A stretch of DNA of 64,000 bases, from positions 8,620,501-8,684,500 of the forward strand of contig NC_088311.1 in assembly GCF_910592395.1 (NCBI RefSeq), read 5' to 3'. Both the position numbers and the translations under genes were made by a program. The DNA comes from Lineus longissimus. Taxonomy: Eukaryota > Nemertea > Pilidiophora > Heteronemertea > Lineidae. Shown piece after piece: positions 1 through 12,600 of the stretch; within the stretch, counting starts at the first letter, position 1, and each line of letters opens with the position of its first letter. The notes under the pieces are model-generated. The model searched no databases. It was not told the DNA's origin and was given only the letters and a program-made list of their open reading frames with translations.

Positions 1-481
1 AAACGCCAAACACGACACCGGTGGCATACATCGAGTCACCCCTGAAGGTGCATTCTGAGAAGGTATCAAACTCCGGAAGCCAAATGAATCCACTTGCGAC
101 AGACAAGGTTGACGATTTCACCGGTCCCAGCATAACCTGACACACCGTCTTGTACCGTTTTATTCCCAGCTGCTTCACTTCATTCTTGACCGAATTGGCG
201 AGCTCCTTCGATAAGTCCTGCGCCTCACGTGGGTCATACGCGACACCCGTGAGCGTATTCTCAAACACCAATTTCATCACCTTTTCGACTTTCTCAGCAG
301 GGAACTTCGAATCAGGTTCAGTTTTGTACGTGTTCTCGAAGTGTACGGGGTGTTGCCATCCTCCGCCCGACTCCTTCCCTCCCTTGGAAAGTGCGCCGAA
401 ACTATTATGCGATATTTTTCTTTCGTGCATGAAGACTGTGGACTTCCTGCGTATTGGGTGTCCAGATGTGTGTGCTGCCAT
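1..481 (-). CDS. Tctex1 domain dynein light chain, first exon, partial at window edge
   Basis: The product is a Tctex1-type dynein light chain, a dimeric adaptor that in this family links dynein motors (cytoplasmic or axonemal) to cargo or docking structures. An open frame runs leftwards from ATG at 481-479 to the window edge, 160 codons with no stop; an in-frame TAA lies 15 bases upstream, so this start is firm. The first 50 or so residues are basic and low-complexity. A segment FENTYKTEPDSKFPAEKVEK leads into the Tctex1 fold (about residues 60-160), with the family hallmarks YDPREAQDLSKELANSVK, a KRYKTV strand, QVMLG and a final FRGDSMYATGVVFGV strand. Family members normally end 3-5 residues after that strand, so almost the whole protein is present and only the last codons lie outside. 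It most resembles the longer TCTEX1D/DYNLT4-5 group rather than short DYNLT1/3. The exact paralogue is uncertain. Confidence 0.88.
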   Translation of the reverse strand, partial: MAAHTSGHPIRRKSTVFMHERKISHNSFGALSKGGKESGGGWQHPVHFENTYKTEPDSKFPAEKVEKVMKLVFENTLTGVAYDPREAQDLSKELANSVKNEVKQLGIKRYKTVCQVMLGPVKSSTLSVASGFIWLPEFDTFSECTFRGDSMYATGVVFGV

Positions 482-1644
482 CCTGTCAACACCTTATCCA
501 ACGTTTGACCAAAACCTACTTGACTAAAATGTTAAGATACCGGCGATATTCCAGTCTAAGTGCGCGGAATCAGAAATTAAGCCTGTCAATGTCCAAAACG
601 TATTAGATTAAAATGTTAAGATATACCGGTGCGATTCCAATCTTGCTCATGAGGATCAGAAAACTAAGCTTGCCAAACCTCTTCTATAGCCTCCTCGGCC
701 TCAAGTAACTGTTTTGCTCCTAAGGTTATAAAGCATATTCTGTTGGCAAGCTCAAGTATTCAGATGTATTGTGTATGTCTTGTTCATCAAGAATCAACAG
801 TTCATCCAAGTGAGTCTCTTTCAAGAAACACGCCTTTGAAAACTGCCACGATAAGTGTTCGAAATCAGATCAAACCACGCCCAGTCGTAAACTATGCGTG
901 ATGACCAGTTCATCCGTCATCGGTGGGGAGCCCGTAGCCAGAATGAAATCGCCGATGCTGAAACTTATTAAAGAAAATGGTCCTTGAAGTGTATCAAACG
1001 ATGTCTTATTCAACGATAAGGTCACCTGTTCATCAATATCTCTTAATGTATGCTTGGTGTATAGCCTAACTCATAAAACTTTACCAGACGCTTGGCGACA
1101 CGTCTGAAAATATCTATAGCTACCCAGCCATGCAGCTCCTGTTCCTGGTGATTAACAATCCATGATGACAAACACACTGGGCGAAAAGACGGTATCAAAA
1201 GTAGGTTCCACAAGCTATAAAGGTTCAGGTGGCGAAACTCGATAAAGTTTTGTAGTATCAAACTTGTGACATGTAAACAGTAAGAATATTCAGTCTAATC
1301 GAGCACTGTTATCTGATATGGCTGAATCCAACCAAAACCGCGATTCTTATACATGTTTCAAATCTATTCAAAATACATGTATATATTGTATTATGTTTTA
1401 TTGTCATATGTACGATGTAGATACCCTGATTAATCGGACAAGATGTTCCCTGTGGTAAATAGATCATAAGAAAGAAAACCAATTATTGGCCTATTGCTTG
1501 GAAGCGAGACACTTATCAAACAACATACATGCCTTTCACCGTCTCTTATTGAAACTCATCATGATATCTGTGACTGACGTAGCGCCACATAGATCGTTTT
1601 ATTTCCAACTGAGTTTTGAATATGCTATAAAAAAAGTAGGCCGG

Positions 1645-1885
1645 GTCTATTTGGCAAGCCGCTCGCCGAACAGGCATCTTTTTTTGTCCTGTTTGGAGAG
1701 CCGCTTGCCAAACAGCACTAAAAAGCCACCCTGTTCGGCTAGCCGGGCTTGCCAAACAGGTAAAAAATCTACCCTGTTTGGGGAGCTGGAGACTTTACTT
1801 TAATATTAATGAGTTCGGCTCTCCATTCAGGACAAGAAAAAGTCGCTGTTTGGTAAGCCGGGCTTGCCAAGTAGTCACATCCAAA
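1645..1885. repeat. Degenerate tandem repeat with GCTTGCCAAACAG core
   Basis: A unit of roughly 40-60 bases built around the words GCTTGCCAAACAG and CCTGTTTGG recurs at about 1650, 1690, 1730, 1760 and 1845, in mixed orientation and with indels. Units often start with an AGCCGGGCTTGCC or AGCCGCTTGCC word. It looks like an old minisatellite or a broken foldback element. No coding potential was seen. Confidence 0.6.
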
Positions 1886-1910
1886 AAAGTAATCAATCTC
1901 AATTTTAAGT

Positions 1911-2010
1911 CTATGATCATGCTTCTTTGGGCAAGGAGAACTCCGTGATGTTCTGCAATATTTAGTCTGATCATACTTCGTTGGGCAAGGAGTCCGCCGT
2001 CATGTTGTTG
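1911..2010. repeat. Two-copy direct repeat, about 57 bp period
   Basis: The stretch starting TGATCATGCTTCTTTGGGCA near 1914 is repeated with about 80% identity starting near 1972 (TGATCATACTTCGTTGGGCA). Both copies continue through AAGGAG and TC/CCGTGATGTT-like words. Confidence 0.6.
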
Positions 2011-3612
2011 TGGCATAACATATTGTGACGATCTCCACCCATGGGAACGACACCCTCCTCTTAAAGGGGTAACTGGGGCATGAGATATGTTGCTTTTCAT
2101 ACAAAATTGACTTGGCCTGGCCTGATTCAGACTTGGCCTGATTCACATGGCTTCTGCCTGTAGTCCCCCTGTAAACACCGACAAACGAGCAAAGAGGCAA
2201 ACAACATTTCTCGGAAACTTCACAAATTCCAGTAATGGTCAGCGCTGCGGGTGATCATATCCTGAAGAGGTCGCCTACTGATTAAGAAATTAGCAAATGT
2301 ATGATAGTGACATGTGAAAAAGAAAAGGTCATCAGCAGAGGACGTTAAAAATCTTTATGTGACTAATTTCTGGTCATTATTGTTTTGATGAAAAATAATG
2401 GGGATAATAACGGCTCGATCGCTGGCGCGATGTGGCAGGCCAATGCTCATTATGAAGGAATGCTCGATGATGGTCACTGGTGTTTTGGTGAATAAAGTAT
2501 GAAATCATGAGGCGACATGTCAAATCTATGACATCTGACTTATTGTTTTTGCCATGACCTTTTCGTACATGTAGAACTCCCAGAGTAATGATTCAAATAT
2601 GCGATAGGCCTTTAAGTTCAACAAAACAGTAATAAAAGAACGATGGTACTTTTTTTCTCCATGTATCTTAATTCAATTCAAACTTGCCGTAGGTCCATAA
2701 TTACATTGGTGTTATCGCTCAGCATAACTAATGATAGTCTAACCGCTTCCTGGAGCAAAAAATATCGATTCCAATAAAGTGTTTACATTTGGCCCGCCCG
2801 TGATTAGAAACGAACATGGCCGAAGTACAGCAACTAGACATGCATGCTAACGCGATAAAAATGGGCTTGTGTAGTTTCTAATTTACACAAGTACATTTAT
2901 AGCGGTCTTTAGGCCTCAAAAAGCATTATTGAAATAAATTTGCAGCAGACAATATAAAATCGCATTTCAAATTTCAAATTTTTGAATGGACGAAATTTGG
3001 GAAAGATATGGGGTGCAGCCCCACCCAAAGAGCACCGAAGGCGCGATTTTGGTAATAGGGGGTCTGGGAGCAACAGGAACAAATTGTAACTAATGTGTGA
3101 AATATTAGTATGTGCAGTAGTCTGTGGGCTACAATGTAATCAGAAGTGGTTGTTTGTTTCTTGTGAGCAGGCGGTCTGAAAATGGGAAGCGTGCCTCATG
3201 CGCCACCCCAAAATCTGCCATGGTCCATGGAAATCTATACGTGACCTTGAAAGGGAAAGAATCTGACGGTGTTCTTATTTCAAGACATCCCGGAGACGAA
3301 AACTAAACGATAGAAATCAAAATGTTTGGCCAAAAGGTCAAGAAAGCCTAACGAGGTCATTTTGGCTGATTAAGATAATAAAGAAATTATAGATCCGAGT
3401 ACGCTCCGCACTTCAACGAGGTAGACCTAGTAAATAATGACATACGAAAGACGCATTTACGTAGCGAGTTTTGAAAGTTTCTTTCATTTAAAGGCAGCCC
3501 AATGAAGCAGTGCTCTTGCCGAGTTTCATTATGAATGTGGAGTTCTGGTGATTCAAAGGAAAATTGTGACCTATTTGATAATATTTAGGTGTTGTTTTTC
3601 GAATTTACTGAT

Positions 3613-3676
3613 ATGTTCTTCTTCAAGTTTTCGTTTATGTGTGTCATCTTACACGCGACATTCGGCCAGACATCAG
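3613..3676 (+). other. Signal-peptide exon of the lipid transfer protein
   Basis: ATG at 3613 opens a short hydrophobic leader (MFFFKFSFMCVILHATFG) followed by a strong donor GTAAGT. The phase-1 end joins exon 2 at 5063 in frame. The leader has a basic residue near the N-terminus, a hydrophobic core and small residues near the likely cleavage site at about residues 18-20. An upstream ATG at 3532 hits a stop after six codons. No other ORF near here gives both a leader and a matching splice phase, so I take this as the start. A further upstream non-coding exon cannot be excluded. Confidence 0.75.
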
Positions 3677-6600
3677 GTAAGTACATTAACCAACTTGATT
3701 AGGGTGCATGCAACTAAAATTCAGTCCTCCACCGGGATCGCACCGGCCGACGCATAGGGTTTATTTGCGCCCTTGCCGGTTCAAGCTTATCGACTCCCAT
3801 AAAGCTGTTTCGTGGCGGTCGATGTTATCACGATTTGCTCCGATAACCCTTTTATAAAACAGTAGAACAATGGGGATTTAGGCCTTAGGTGCGAGCGGGC
3901 TTTGTTTTAAAGCTACAGACCGTGTATTTGGCACGGTCTGACTAAATTATTTTAACAGCGAGGTGGCGAAAAAACATAACGGGGACGGCCTCGTCGGACG
4001 AGTAAGGGTGCGGCATTATTTGGCGAATGGGGATCTTAAATATCGGGGCTTTCTGTACATCAGTACACTGTATGTTGAGCGAGGTGCCGGTACTCCATCG
4101 GTAAAATTCCGACATATTCTCTATAGGCCTTACTCTTCTGAATGTGCGTTCTGACCTGGATTTCAAAGACATTTTTTTTAAAATTGACATGCATTGATAA
4201 AGGCATGTTGGCAGAAGTTTATGATTGAAGAATCTGTTGCTGTTAAAAATAATGATGACTTGGTCCTGATCAAGTGTTATCATCTTTCAACATAAAGGAT
4301 GATATGAAATATTGACTGAACCTCAGCCAACTGCTTTACACGTTTTTAAATTTTCATATTTATAGCTTACATCTCAGTAGCCTTACTTATCCTGTTAATC
4401 ATTTATGGTCAAAGTTGTGTTTTATTCCAATGCTTATACATGCACATGCACCACTCATTTTCATAATATCTTCCCCGCAATATAACCCAGAAAGTGTTTT
4501 CAAAGATTCGTGCCACTGATTTTTGATAGCGATCAACAATACGTCTAACTAAATGTGATACAAAATCAAAACAAAAAGGCCTATATCTATCTACTTGACC
4601 ATCTCAGGTCAATTACAGTCTGATTACAGTGACATAAAAAGTCTCTCAAGTAGGCCTACTTGATAAAGCGACAATCCTATCCACTTGAAAAAGTCTGCCA
4701 CAATTATCAAGCCGGAAATACATGTAGTAGTGGATGATACTCATTTGATAACTTTAAATAGACACCAAACTATCTGTTCTAAAAACTCATCTTTAATACT
4801 TGACTTGCCAAACTCAGCTCGACGCCGAACTGCAGCGCCACTCGCGGACAAAGATAAAACAACTCGACATTTTTTTCACCGGTTTTCTCGCTGCGCATGC
4901 GTACCAGCGTCATCTTTTGTTTTCCGCTGGTACGCATGCGCAGCGAGAAAACCGGTGAAAAAAATGTCGAGTTGTTCTATCTTTGTCCGCGAGTGGCGCT
5001 GCAGTTCGGCGTCGAGCTGAGTTTGGCAAGTCAAGTATTTTACCCCCCTTCTTCTCCAACAGTTAGTGACATTAATTTGTTTGTAGGGAATTTCTTTAAA
5101 AGCGGCCAACGCTACACATATGTGTACCGCGGTGAGGCGATCAGCCAGCATGACACCTTGCCTGCAGGACATGCTGTATTCAGGTTCCAATGTTATCTCC
5201 ATATCGACATGCAGGACTTCGGTGGAGGAAGGTTACAGGTAATAATTATCAAATATATTGCCTCAATTTGACTTTGTCATTTCCATAATTTGACTGCTCG
5301 ATTGTAAAGTTAAAGGTATCTACATGTACTTAGTTTTGAAATATTTGTCACTGAAAATTCCTCCTTTTCCATGCATGTCCCCCCTTTTATTGCTCATGTA
5401 TGCCTCAAGGAAAGATAACATTTAAAGTGTATTGCGCGAAATCCAGGGAAACCCTGCTAACAAAAGGCGCTATCTCCCCTCAGATGCTTCGATGAATAAT
5501 CGGCTTGTAAAATGTCCATCGTCATGTGTTTCACTTCACCTGTATCATGATACAATGTACTGTTGCTTTGTGAGGACATTCCAAAACGAAAACAATTTCT
5601 CTTCTATCACTATAAGTGAGTTTTTCCAGGTTTTCTGGGTACCCAGTTTTTGTCCGCTGCAGAACTTTTTATACCTGTACTTCTGTCGAGTTCAGAAGCA
5701 TTTCGTTCCTTTATTACAATGAAACTGATTTCAGGTGGAAGGTTGCCAGTTGAGAGATGACGGCACCAATTTACATAAAAGATCTGATGAATTTGCTTCG
5801 GCAGTGCAAAGGTAAAAAATACAACATCTGTTATTTGCGGTCATTCATTTTTCAACTTGCAAAAGTGTTTATCTACATATCGGCCGACGCGATACCAGAT
5901 TCTTTCAATACATTGAAAGACTCTGGGGATAATAAGATTTCGCATTACGCCAGGGCTGTGTTCAGCTGATTTTGTCTTTCCATAAAAGCATCACTAACAC
6001 TAAAGCGAAGTTCTGTTGTAGCTTTTACATCAGCAAGTCAACTCTACTCATGACTGTGACACTGACATTGCCAATTTCAGGTATTCGATGTACTTCCAAC
6101 TCCAAAATGAAACATATATCACTAAGCTCTTTACGGAGCACGACGAGCAAGTGGACATCACTAATTTCAAAAGAGGTGCAATATCATCAATACTGTTCAA
6201 GCAGAGTTTAGCACCCGGAGAGCAAGAAATGATAAGACAGGTATTTAAGCTTTCATTAGATAATATCATGGTTTTCTTTAAATGGAGAAAAAAAATCGGC
6301 ATTCGATTTGGCTGAAGTCTGTAAGCGTCTAGCCGCCTAGCATGGACACGGCAGCACTCCGTCAAGTAGGTATCGTGATAAAGTAATCTGCCAGTGCTTT
6401 TAAATGGTTGTGTTGTATCTGCATTCTCTCCTTACTCTTCGATCTGAAGTCCGGTCTACAGATGCACCGATCCAATATTGCCATGGACTGCTGACATGTT
6501 GAATGGTTGTGAGCTAATCGAACATGGCGGTCACCATTTTTTCATCTCCATTTGAGTGGTGATATTCCTCGTGTGCTGATGACATCGTGGTTCGCTGCGT

Positions 6601-9600
6601 TGGGTTCTTACTATTCCACGAACACGAGCCACTTGAAAATCAACAAACCTATACTGTTGTATTTGATCTAATTTATATAGCTTTGCGTTTTCATTCCATA
6701 TCCCCATTTCATATTTCTTCAATTATATCTGGCTTTTTACAGGTCCTTGTGCAAGGAGCGTGCCAAACTAGCTACACGGCTGACGATTCTGGTGGCCAAG
6801 TCGAGAGGCTGGTAAATTTATCAAGCTGTGACACACACACCAACCATAACTCTACTTCGAAATGTACTTATTACATTACCAACGTAGATTCTGAACCTCG
6901 CCTCACTAGTATTGAGTGTGATGAAACGTATTTCGTAAATCAGTTGGACTTCTTGGGTTCATTAGGAAACTCTTCGGCGACAACCACAAAATTAAGGTAA
7001 GCATCATCATTCTTACTACAACGATCCAAGTGAAGTTTTTCTATAATCTCATACGGTCGAACTTATCCTTGGAATGACGGTATACTTTAGGATTACTCGA
7101 GTAATGAAACGGGGCCGTGTATGGAAAAGGCTAATTTCTGGTTTGATAGTAATCTTCATGGAAATGAGTTTATGTTTCCAGTGAATTCGGAGGAAATGTC
7201 TACTGATGACTGTGTATGCATGTATTTGGTCAGCGGTATGTGTTTTGCTTAAAACCATTAAGACATTATCTCAATAATCCTCATTCAAGAAGAACTTACC
7301 GTGGATGACAGGAAATAACTACTGTAGAAGTATGGCCAAATGGATGATTCTATCACTTAACAAACTTACAAGTATGACCCATTTTTGCACTTCAGGCAAA
7401 CTTATAACCTTCACGTGACACCAACAGCATCAAACTTCGACTTCCAGCACCTTGCAAGTAGCAAAAGGGTTACAACTCTGGCGTATGACCCGACAAGGGA
7501 GAAAGTTTCAGCGGACCGGCTAAGACAGGCATTCAAAGACATGACCGATGAACTGGACATTTCCGCCATGCCAACTAAGAAAGCTGTTGCACTGTTTGAA
7601 GAAGTCGCTGATGTTTTACCAAGTTTTGATCGTATCACACTTTGGGGTTTCTTACAGGAAAGCTGGGACTGTACACATTGTTCACCAACACAGAAGGTTT
7701 GTGTATGCTGTTGTCAGCTTGTTCTAATAAGACTCCTTCGGCAGTCCATTCGTCATCTAAATTATTATTTCTTTTGGGAAGGGACGATGTTGATATCATT
7801 GCGTCCGGAGTGTAAATCTACTATGTAGAAATGGCTTGTCCAACATGTGTTAGTTTGGATTAAAATTGCGTACATGTTTGTTTGTTCAAGTAATAGTTTA
7901 ACTGAATAACGTAATGTACAAACAATAATGGTACCACAGGAAAAATTATATTTTGGATAGATGAACCTACATAATGCTAAGAATTGATATTGCTGTGTTG
8001 GACGTATAGGCTGACTGATGGTTTCTCCTGTCTTTTCAGTCTCTTAGACAGAGCTGCTTGCTCGATGCGTTGATGGCCTGCGGCACTGCCTCTTGCGTCG
8101 AGACGTACGCCCGCGCTGCAGTTGAGGGATACATCAGCGGGGCGAAGGTGAAACTCTTCCTACTGGACGTTGCTTTGAAGAAAAAAGCATCATTACCAAT
8201 CATTCAAGCTGTATTTGTAAGTATATCTTTTGATAGAAAGATTGTGGGGTTGTAATGAAATGCAGGACATAGTTCAAATGATGCCACGAACGTCTACAGT
8301 AAGATTAATTTAACTAACATACAATATTCAGTAGCAGCAGCGGGAGCTTGTTTAGACACGGAGTAGTATCTTCACTGATAACATGAGCAGTAAAATGAGA
8401 CATGTATGGAAAAGGCAAAAATTAAATCGGCGTATTGTAATTTACTTTTCATCAGAGGCTGTGCAAGAAGGACAACGATCGAGTGTGCTGGTTGAACCTT
8501 GGCTCCATGATTCACACGTTTTATGAGGAAACCGGCCCAATAAGTATTCAGGTACGTATCCCAACTGTTTAGTTGATCATGAAACTATAGGGATCGGACT
8601 GACTTCTCATTACAGCACTGCAGGGATGACAACTGCCAAACAATTTTTGTGCTATAGGTCATTACGTGGAGTGCACTGTACATCCGCTCTTAGTATTCGA
8701 CTTGATGTTGTGTAGTGACCTGCTAATTCATTACGTTGTTAACGTCCATTTCATTGCCTGATGCATGTAACCATGGCCAAGGCATTTGCAAGGGACGAGA
8801 CCTCGCTGGTAAAATCATGTTACACTCGGGTTTTTTTCTTAGGTTTCCAGCGAAATCTTGACAATCGTGGCATACCTCCATCGAATCATTGGCACCAACT
8901 GCGAACCATTCATCAACAACTTCACCAACAGAATAATCAAACATTATGATATTGTTCTCACTTTGAAGGTAAGCACTATTTAAGTAATGGCACAGAAATT
9001 CTCTATTTGTTAGGATTGGTATAGTTTAGATACTGAACAATCAAATGTTATGATATTGTTCACATCGGCAGCTCCTCTTCCTTTCGGTAGGAAGAGTTTC
9101 AGCAAACACTACAGTATTTACTCACTTAATACCAGCAACTTTTGTATTATTTTACATTGCTTGCTACCATATCTTCCAGACCATTGGCAACATTGGCAGT
9201 ATCATACAGACTGTAGACCGAGACTTACGCATGAACGGACAGGTTCTACCGACGCTTCTGAAATGTGCTAGAAATACGAATGTCTCGCACAGTGTCGCGA
9301 TGGAAGCTATCCAGGTGAGTTGCGTGGTTTATAAATGAATCAAATGTAAAAATTATTCGGGGTGAAAATCTAACCAGATGATAGCGATGGGTCTTTTTTT
9401 GCTTACCAGGCAGAAATTCAGATACTGACTGTGATCACCGTGAGGAAAGTGCAGTAGTTCCTCGTACCCAAATGTGATGAAAAAAGCTGAAAATTGGCGA
9501 GGATATGACCCAAACTGCATACCTGATCTGAAAAGACGAAACTCGCATATTTTAGTATGCACTGGCAATGTGTTTACTTGCGGAAAGGAGACCATTGGCC

Positions 9601-12600
9601 AGCTTCTTTGTTATCTACGGTGATCTTTTCCACTCGGTTAGGAAAATATTTACCCTCGGAAGGTTTATATCGGCGGCATAGAGTATGTACTCCTGCTACC
9701 CCTACAGAACAAATAAAATAAACAATGGACTCGTCCTTCTTGTAACATAATAGCTGTACCATCGGCCACAGTGGACCAGTGGCTAAAACTACCGACCTTG
9801 TGGAAGCCTATTCTTTTTAAATTTTCCATCCACAGGCCCTCCGTCGTTTGACGCCAGATGACAATCTGACAACTCAACTCCTTGGACTTCTCCGGAGCCG
9901 TATCCACCCCATGATAAGGATCGCTACCTATAAGATATTAATGAAGGCGCCAACACTTGGTGCTCTTAAAGAGATCGTGAGACTTGTTCAGACAGAACGA
10001 AGCGAGCATTTCAAATCCTACGTCGTGTCGCATCTCAATAGCATACTGGAGTCTGAGGACCCAGCCATGACAAGGTATGCACATCTTAAACCTTTGAGGG
10101 TCCAGTTCCCGTCACCATTCACTCTTAGAAATAAAGGTCTTTGAGCAATTAACATGGTCAGATATCTTACAAAGTTTCTCACTTTTGCAGTGTGCAAGGT
10201 ACTCTCCTCAAATGCCTCGCCGAAGATGAGATATCATTGCCGAAGCCACTCAAGAACCCAGTGACACTTTCGCATCACAAGAATTTCTATAAGACCTTCA
10301 GCATACCCAAACTTGGCCAGCCAATAGGGGTGAAGATAGATGTTGACGTCATTTACGACCCATCCGCCAGAATACCGGGGTCGATTCGGGTGAATTTGAC
10401 CTTGAATGCTTTCAGGAGGTCACTGAATCTACTGGATTGCGGATTGAGTATGCAGTGTAGGTAATCAGTACAAGGGAGTACACAGTCCCAATGTACATTA
10501 TACAATGCATTATCTGTAACAGATACAAATAGAAATTTGAGGTAGGGAGCAATCACAATCGTTTGTGACAATTGTAATATGAACGAGATTACTTGATGAA
10601 GGTTTCGTCATTTCTTATTGCTGTGTTTCATCCTGCTCTCGAATTCCCCAGCAAATAGCCTTTATCTAGCATTTATGTTTCGTTGCAGATATGGAAGTCA
10701 TCCTTCGAAAGCTGCTGGGACATGATGCCGAGGTGTTGCTACAATTCTTCGGTATCCCTAGCTTCGAGAAGCAATACCAACACACCACGGGTCAAACACA
10801 GTTCAATAACATCAGAAGGACAATTCTTGATAATATACAGCAGCTGGATGATAGCGTCACCATGGGTGGAGTGCCGGATTTGACAGGCGATCTACGTATA
10901 TTTGGCAAGTGTATCTTAGATAACCAGGGGGGCAACTGTTACAATGGGGTGATGATTCATCGAGTCGTTTCTCCCGCATATGTATTCAGTTGAATGATAT
11001 GTTTTTTGAGGACGACAGCCCAAACAGGCCGTCATCATTAACCACATTCCTCGAGCAGTATATTCGTCTAGTTTTCTTGAAATTGAAACTGAAACTTGAA
11101 ATTGAACTTAATCGATAAGGTACTTACATGTAGTAACCATTCCGAATAATTTTGCTTCTATAATGTATATTAAGGAAAGTGGTTTCCTTCAAATGTATTT
11201 TCTTCACCAGTACGGCGATAGAGCTTTACACATTTGCAATTTGCAAGAGAGAAAACGTAAGAAAGGTTAAACCTCATGCCTTATTTAGACGTTCTTTTTT
11301 GTAGGTCACGAGATTGTATTTGGGAATCTCAACGACCTGAAGCCTATCCTTGGATTATTCGAGAATCTGACGCATTTAACCCTAAAAGACCTCCTCAACT
11401 TGTTCTTGGAGCACGACCTGAGGAAGGATGCCAACCTTGATGAAGCCGTTGGGTTGACACGGGAGAAGACCATACTACCAACGATCCTCGGTGTCCCTCT
11501 CACTGTTACCTCTAGTAGTCATGCCCTTATCTCACTGCATCCTCGGCTTAATACACAGCGCCATGAAAGGAGTAAGAGTATGGATTTGGGTTTGGCAGCG
11601 GGGTGAGTTCATTTTCTGACGGCCGACAAATATTTATACACTTGATGAATCTTGTCATTATGCTGGTCATTGGAGTATGTACCTAAAATCGACTGGTTCA
11701 TCGTCAACTTTCCTTTTCCAGAGGTTTCTTTAACATGAAAACCAAACTAGCGGTCTCGATTCCCGGGTTTGTTGAGACAGCTACGTCGTGGTCTGGCCAC
11801 GTGAATGGAAGTGTTGACTTTGACATGAAAGCCAAGATCGAATTCAGCGTATCGGGGGTCAAACTGACGTTGTCAAACCCCTTCGAAAAGATAAAGAGAG
11901 ATGTCTTCACTGTAAGGTAAGAACTGGTATCATCAAGAACGGTCTTACTTTTCGGCGATACATTACAAATTGAAATACACTTAGGAAAGGAGAGTCACTT
12001 TTGCCCTAAGTTTGTATCTTACTTTTAATGGACAATTTTCATATTGAACAATACGTTCCTTGGAAAAAAATATTAGCAACTTCAGGCTACTTATCGGGAC
12101 TCTTATTTTTGACCCCCCCCCCCCCGCGGAACTCTGTATGTTTTTTGTTTTCCGTATGCAGCACAAGACAGACTTTGATAATTGACGGCATGGAACAGGA
12201 AGTGACTTTACCAGATCAGCAGCCAATCAAAAGCCGATGTAGTTCTTTCTACCAAATCTCAGGAATACGACTTTGTGTTGGCGTGCGCCTGCCTCTTCAG
12301 CGTCACAAATGGCTTCCATTCCTTCCACTTTCTGGGCCTTTTACTCTGAATATCGGGCTCGAGTCCGCTCAAAGGTAGGACCGAGGAACTTCAGTAGTTG
12401 CATCCGTGTGTTAATCAAAAGCCTTTTTACTGTCACCAAAGCATAACCTCCAACATTAATACATACATGTAGTTTGAGTTACTTTGAGACGAGATATGGT
12501 GATATTTATATGATAGGACGTCGGCCATTTTGGAAGCCATGTTTTTTGCTCTTGTTACCAATAAGAATGCTTCCACATATTTGTTATGTTCTCTATGAAT

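Larger units (their letters stand above)
482..3612. other. Intergenic region with degenerate repeats
   Basis: No gene is supportable between the Tctex1 gene and the lipoprotein gene, which are divergently arranged, so both promoters should lie here. No clear TATA box was found. Contents are two local repeat clusters (about 1645-1885 and 1911-2010, listed separately), a short GC-rich patch at about 3010-3080 that resembles transposon debris but has no second copy in the window, and AT-rich unique sequence. Confidence 0.6.

Noticed and set aside
150-527. Plus-strand open frame of 125 codons at the window start
   Set aside because: It is antisense to the Tctex1 exon, whose minus-strand frame matches the domain closely.
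3720-3765. A tRNA gene
   Set aside because: Only a B-box-like end is present on the minus strand; no A box or cloverleaf can be drawn.
4876-5271. Overlapping open frames on both strands upstream of lipoprotein exon 2
   Set aside because: They read through the palindrome arms; the plus-strand one merges into true exon 2 by chance. The acceptor at 5061-5062 joins the signal-peptide exon in phase.
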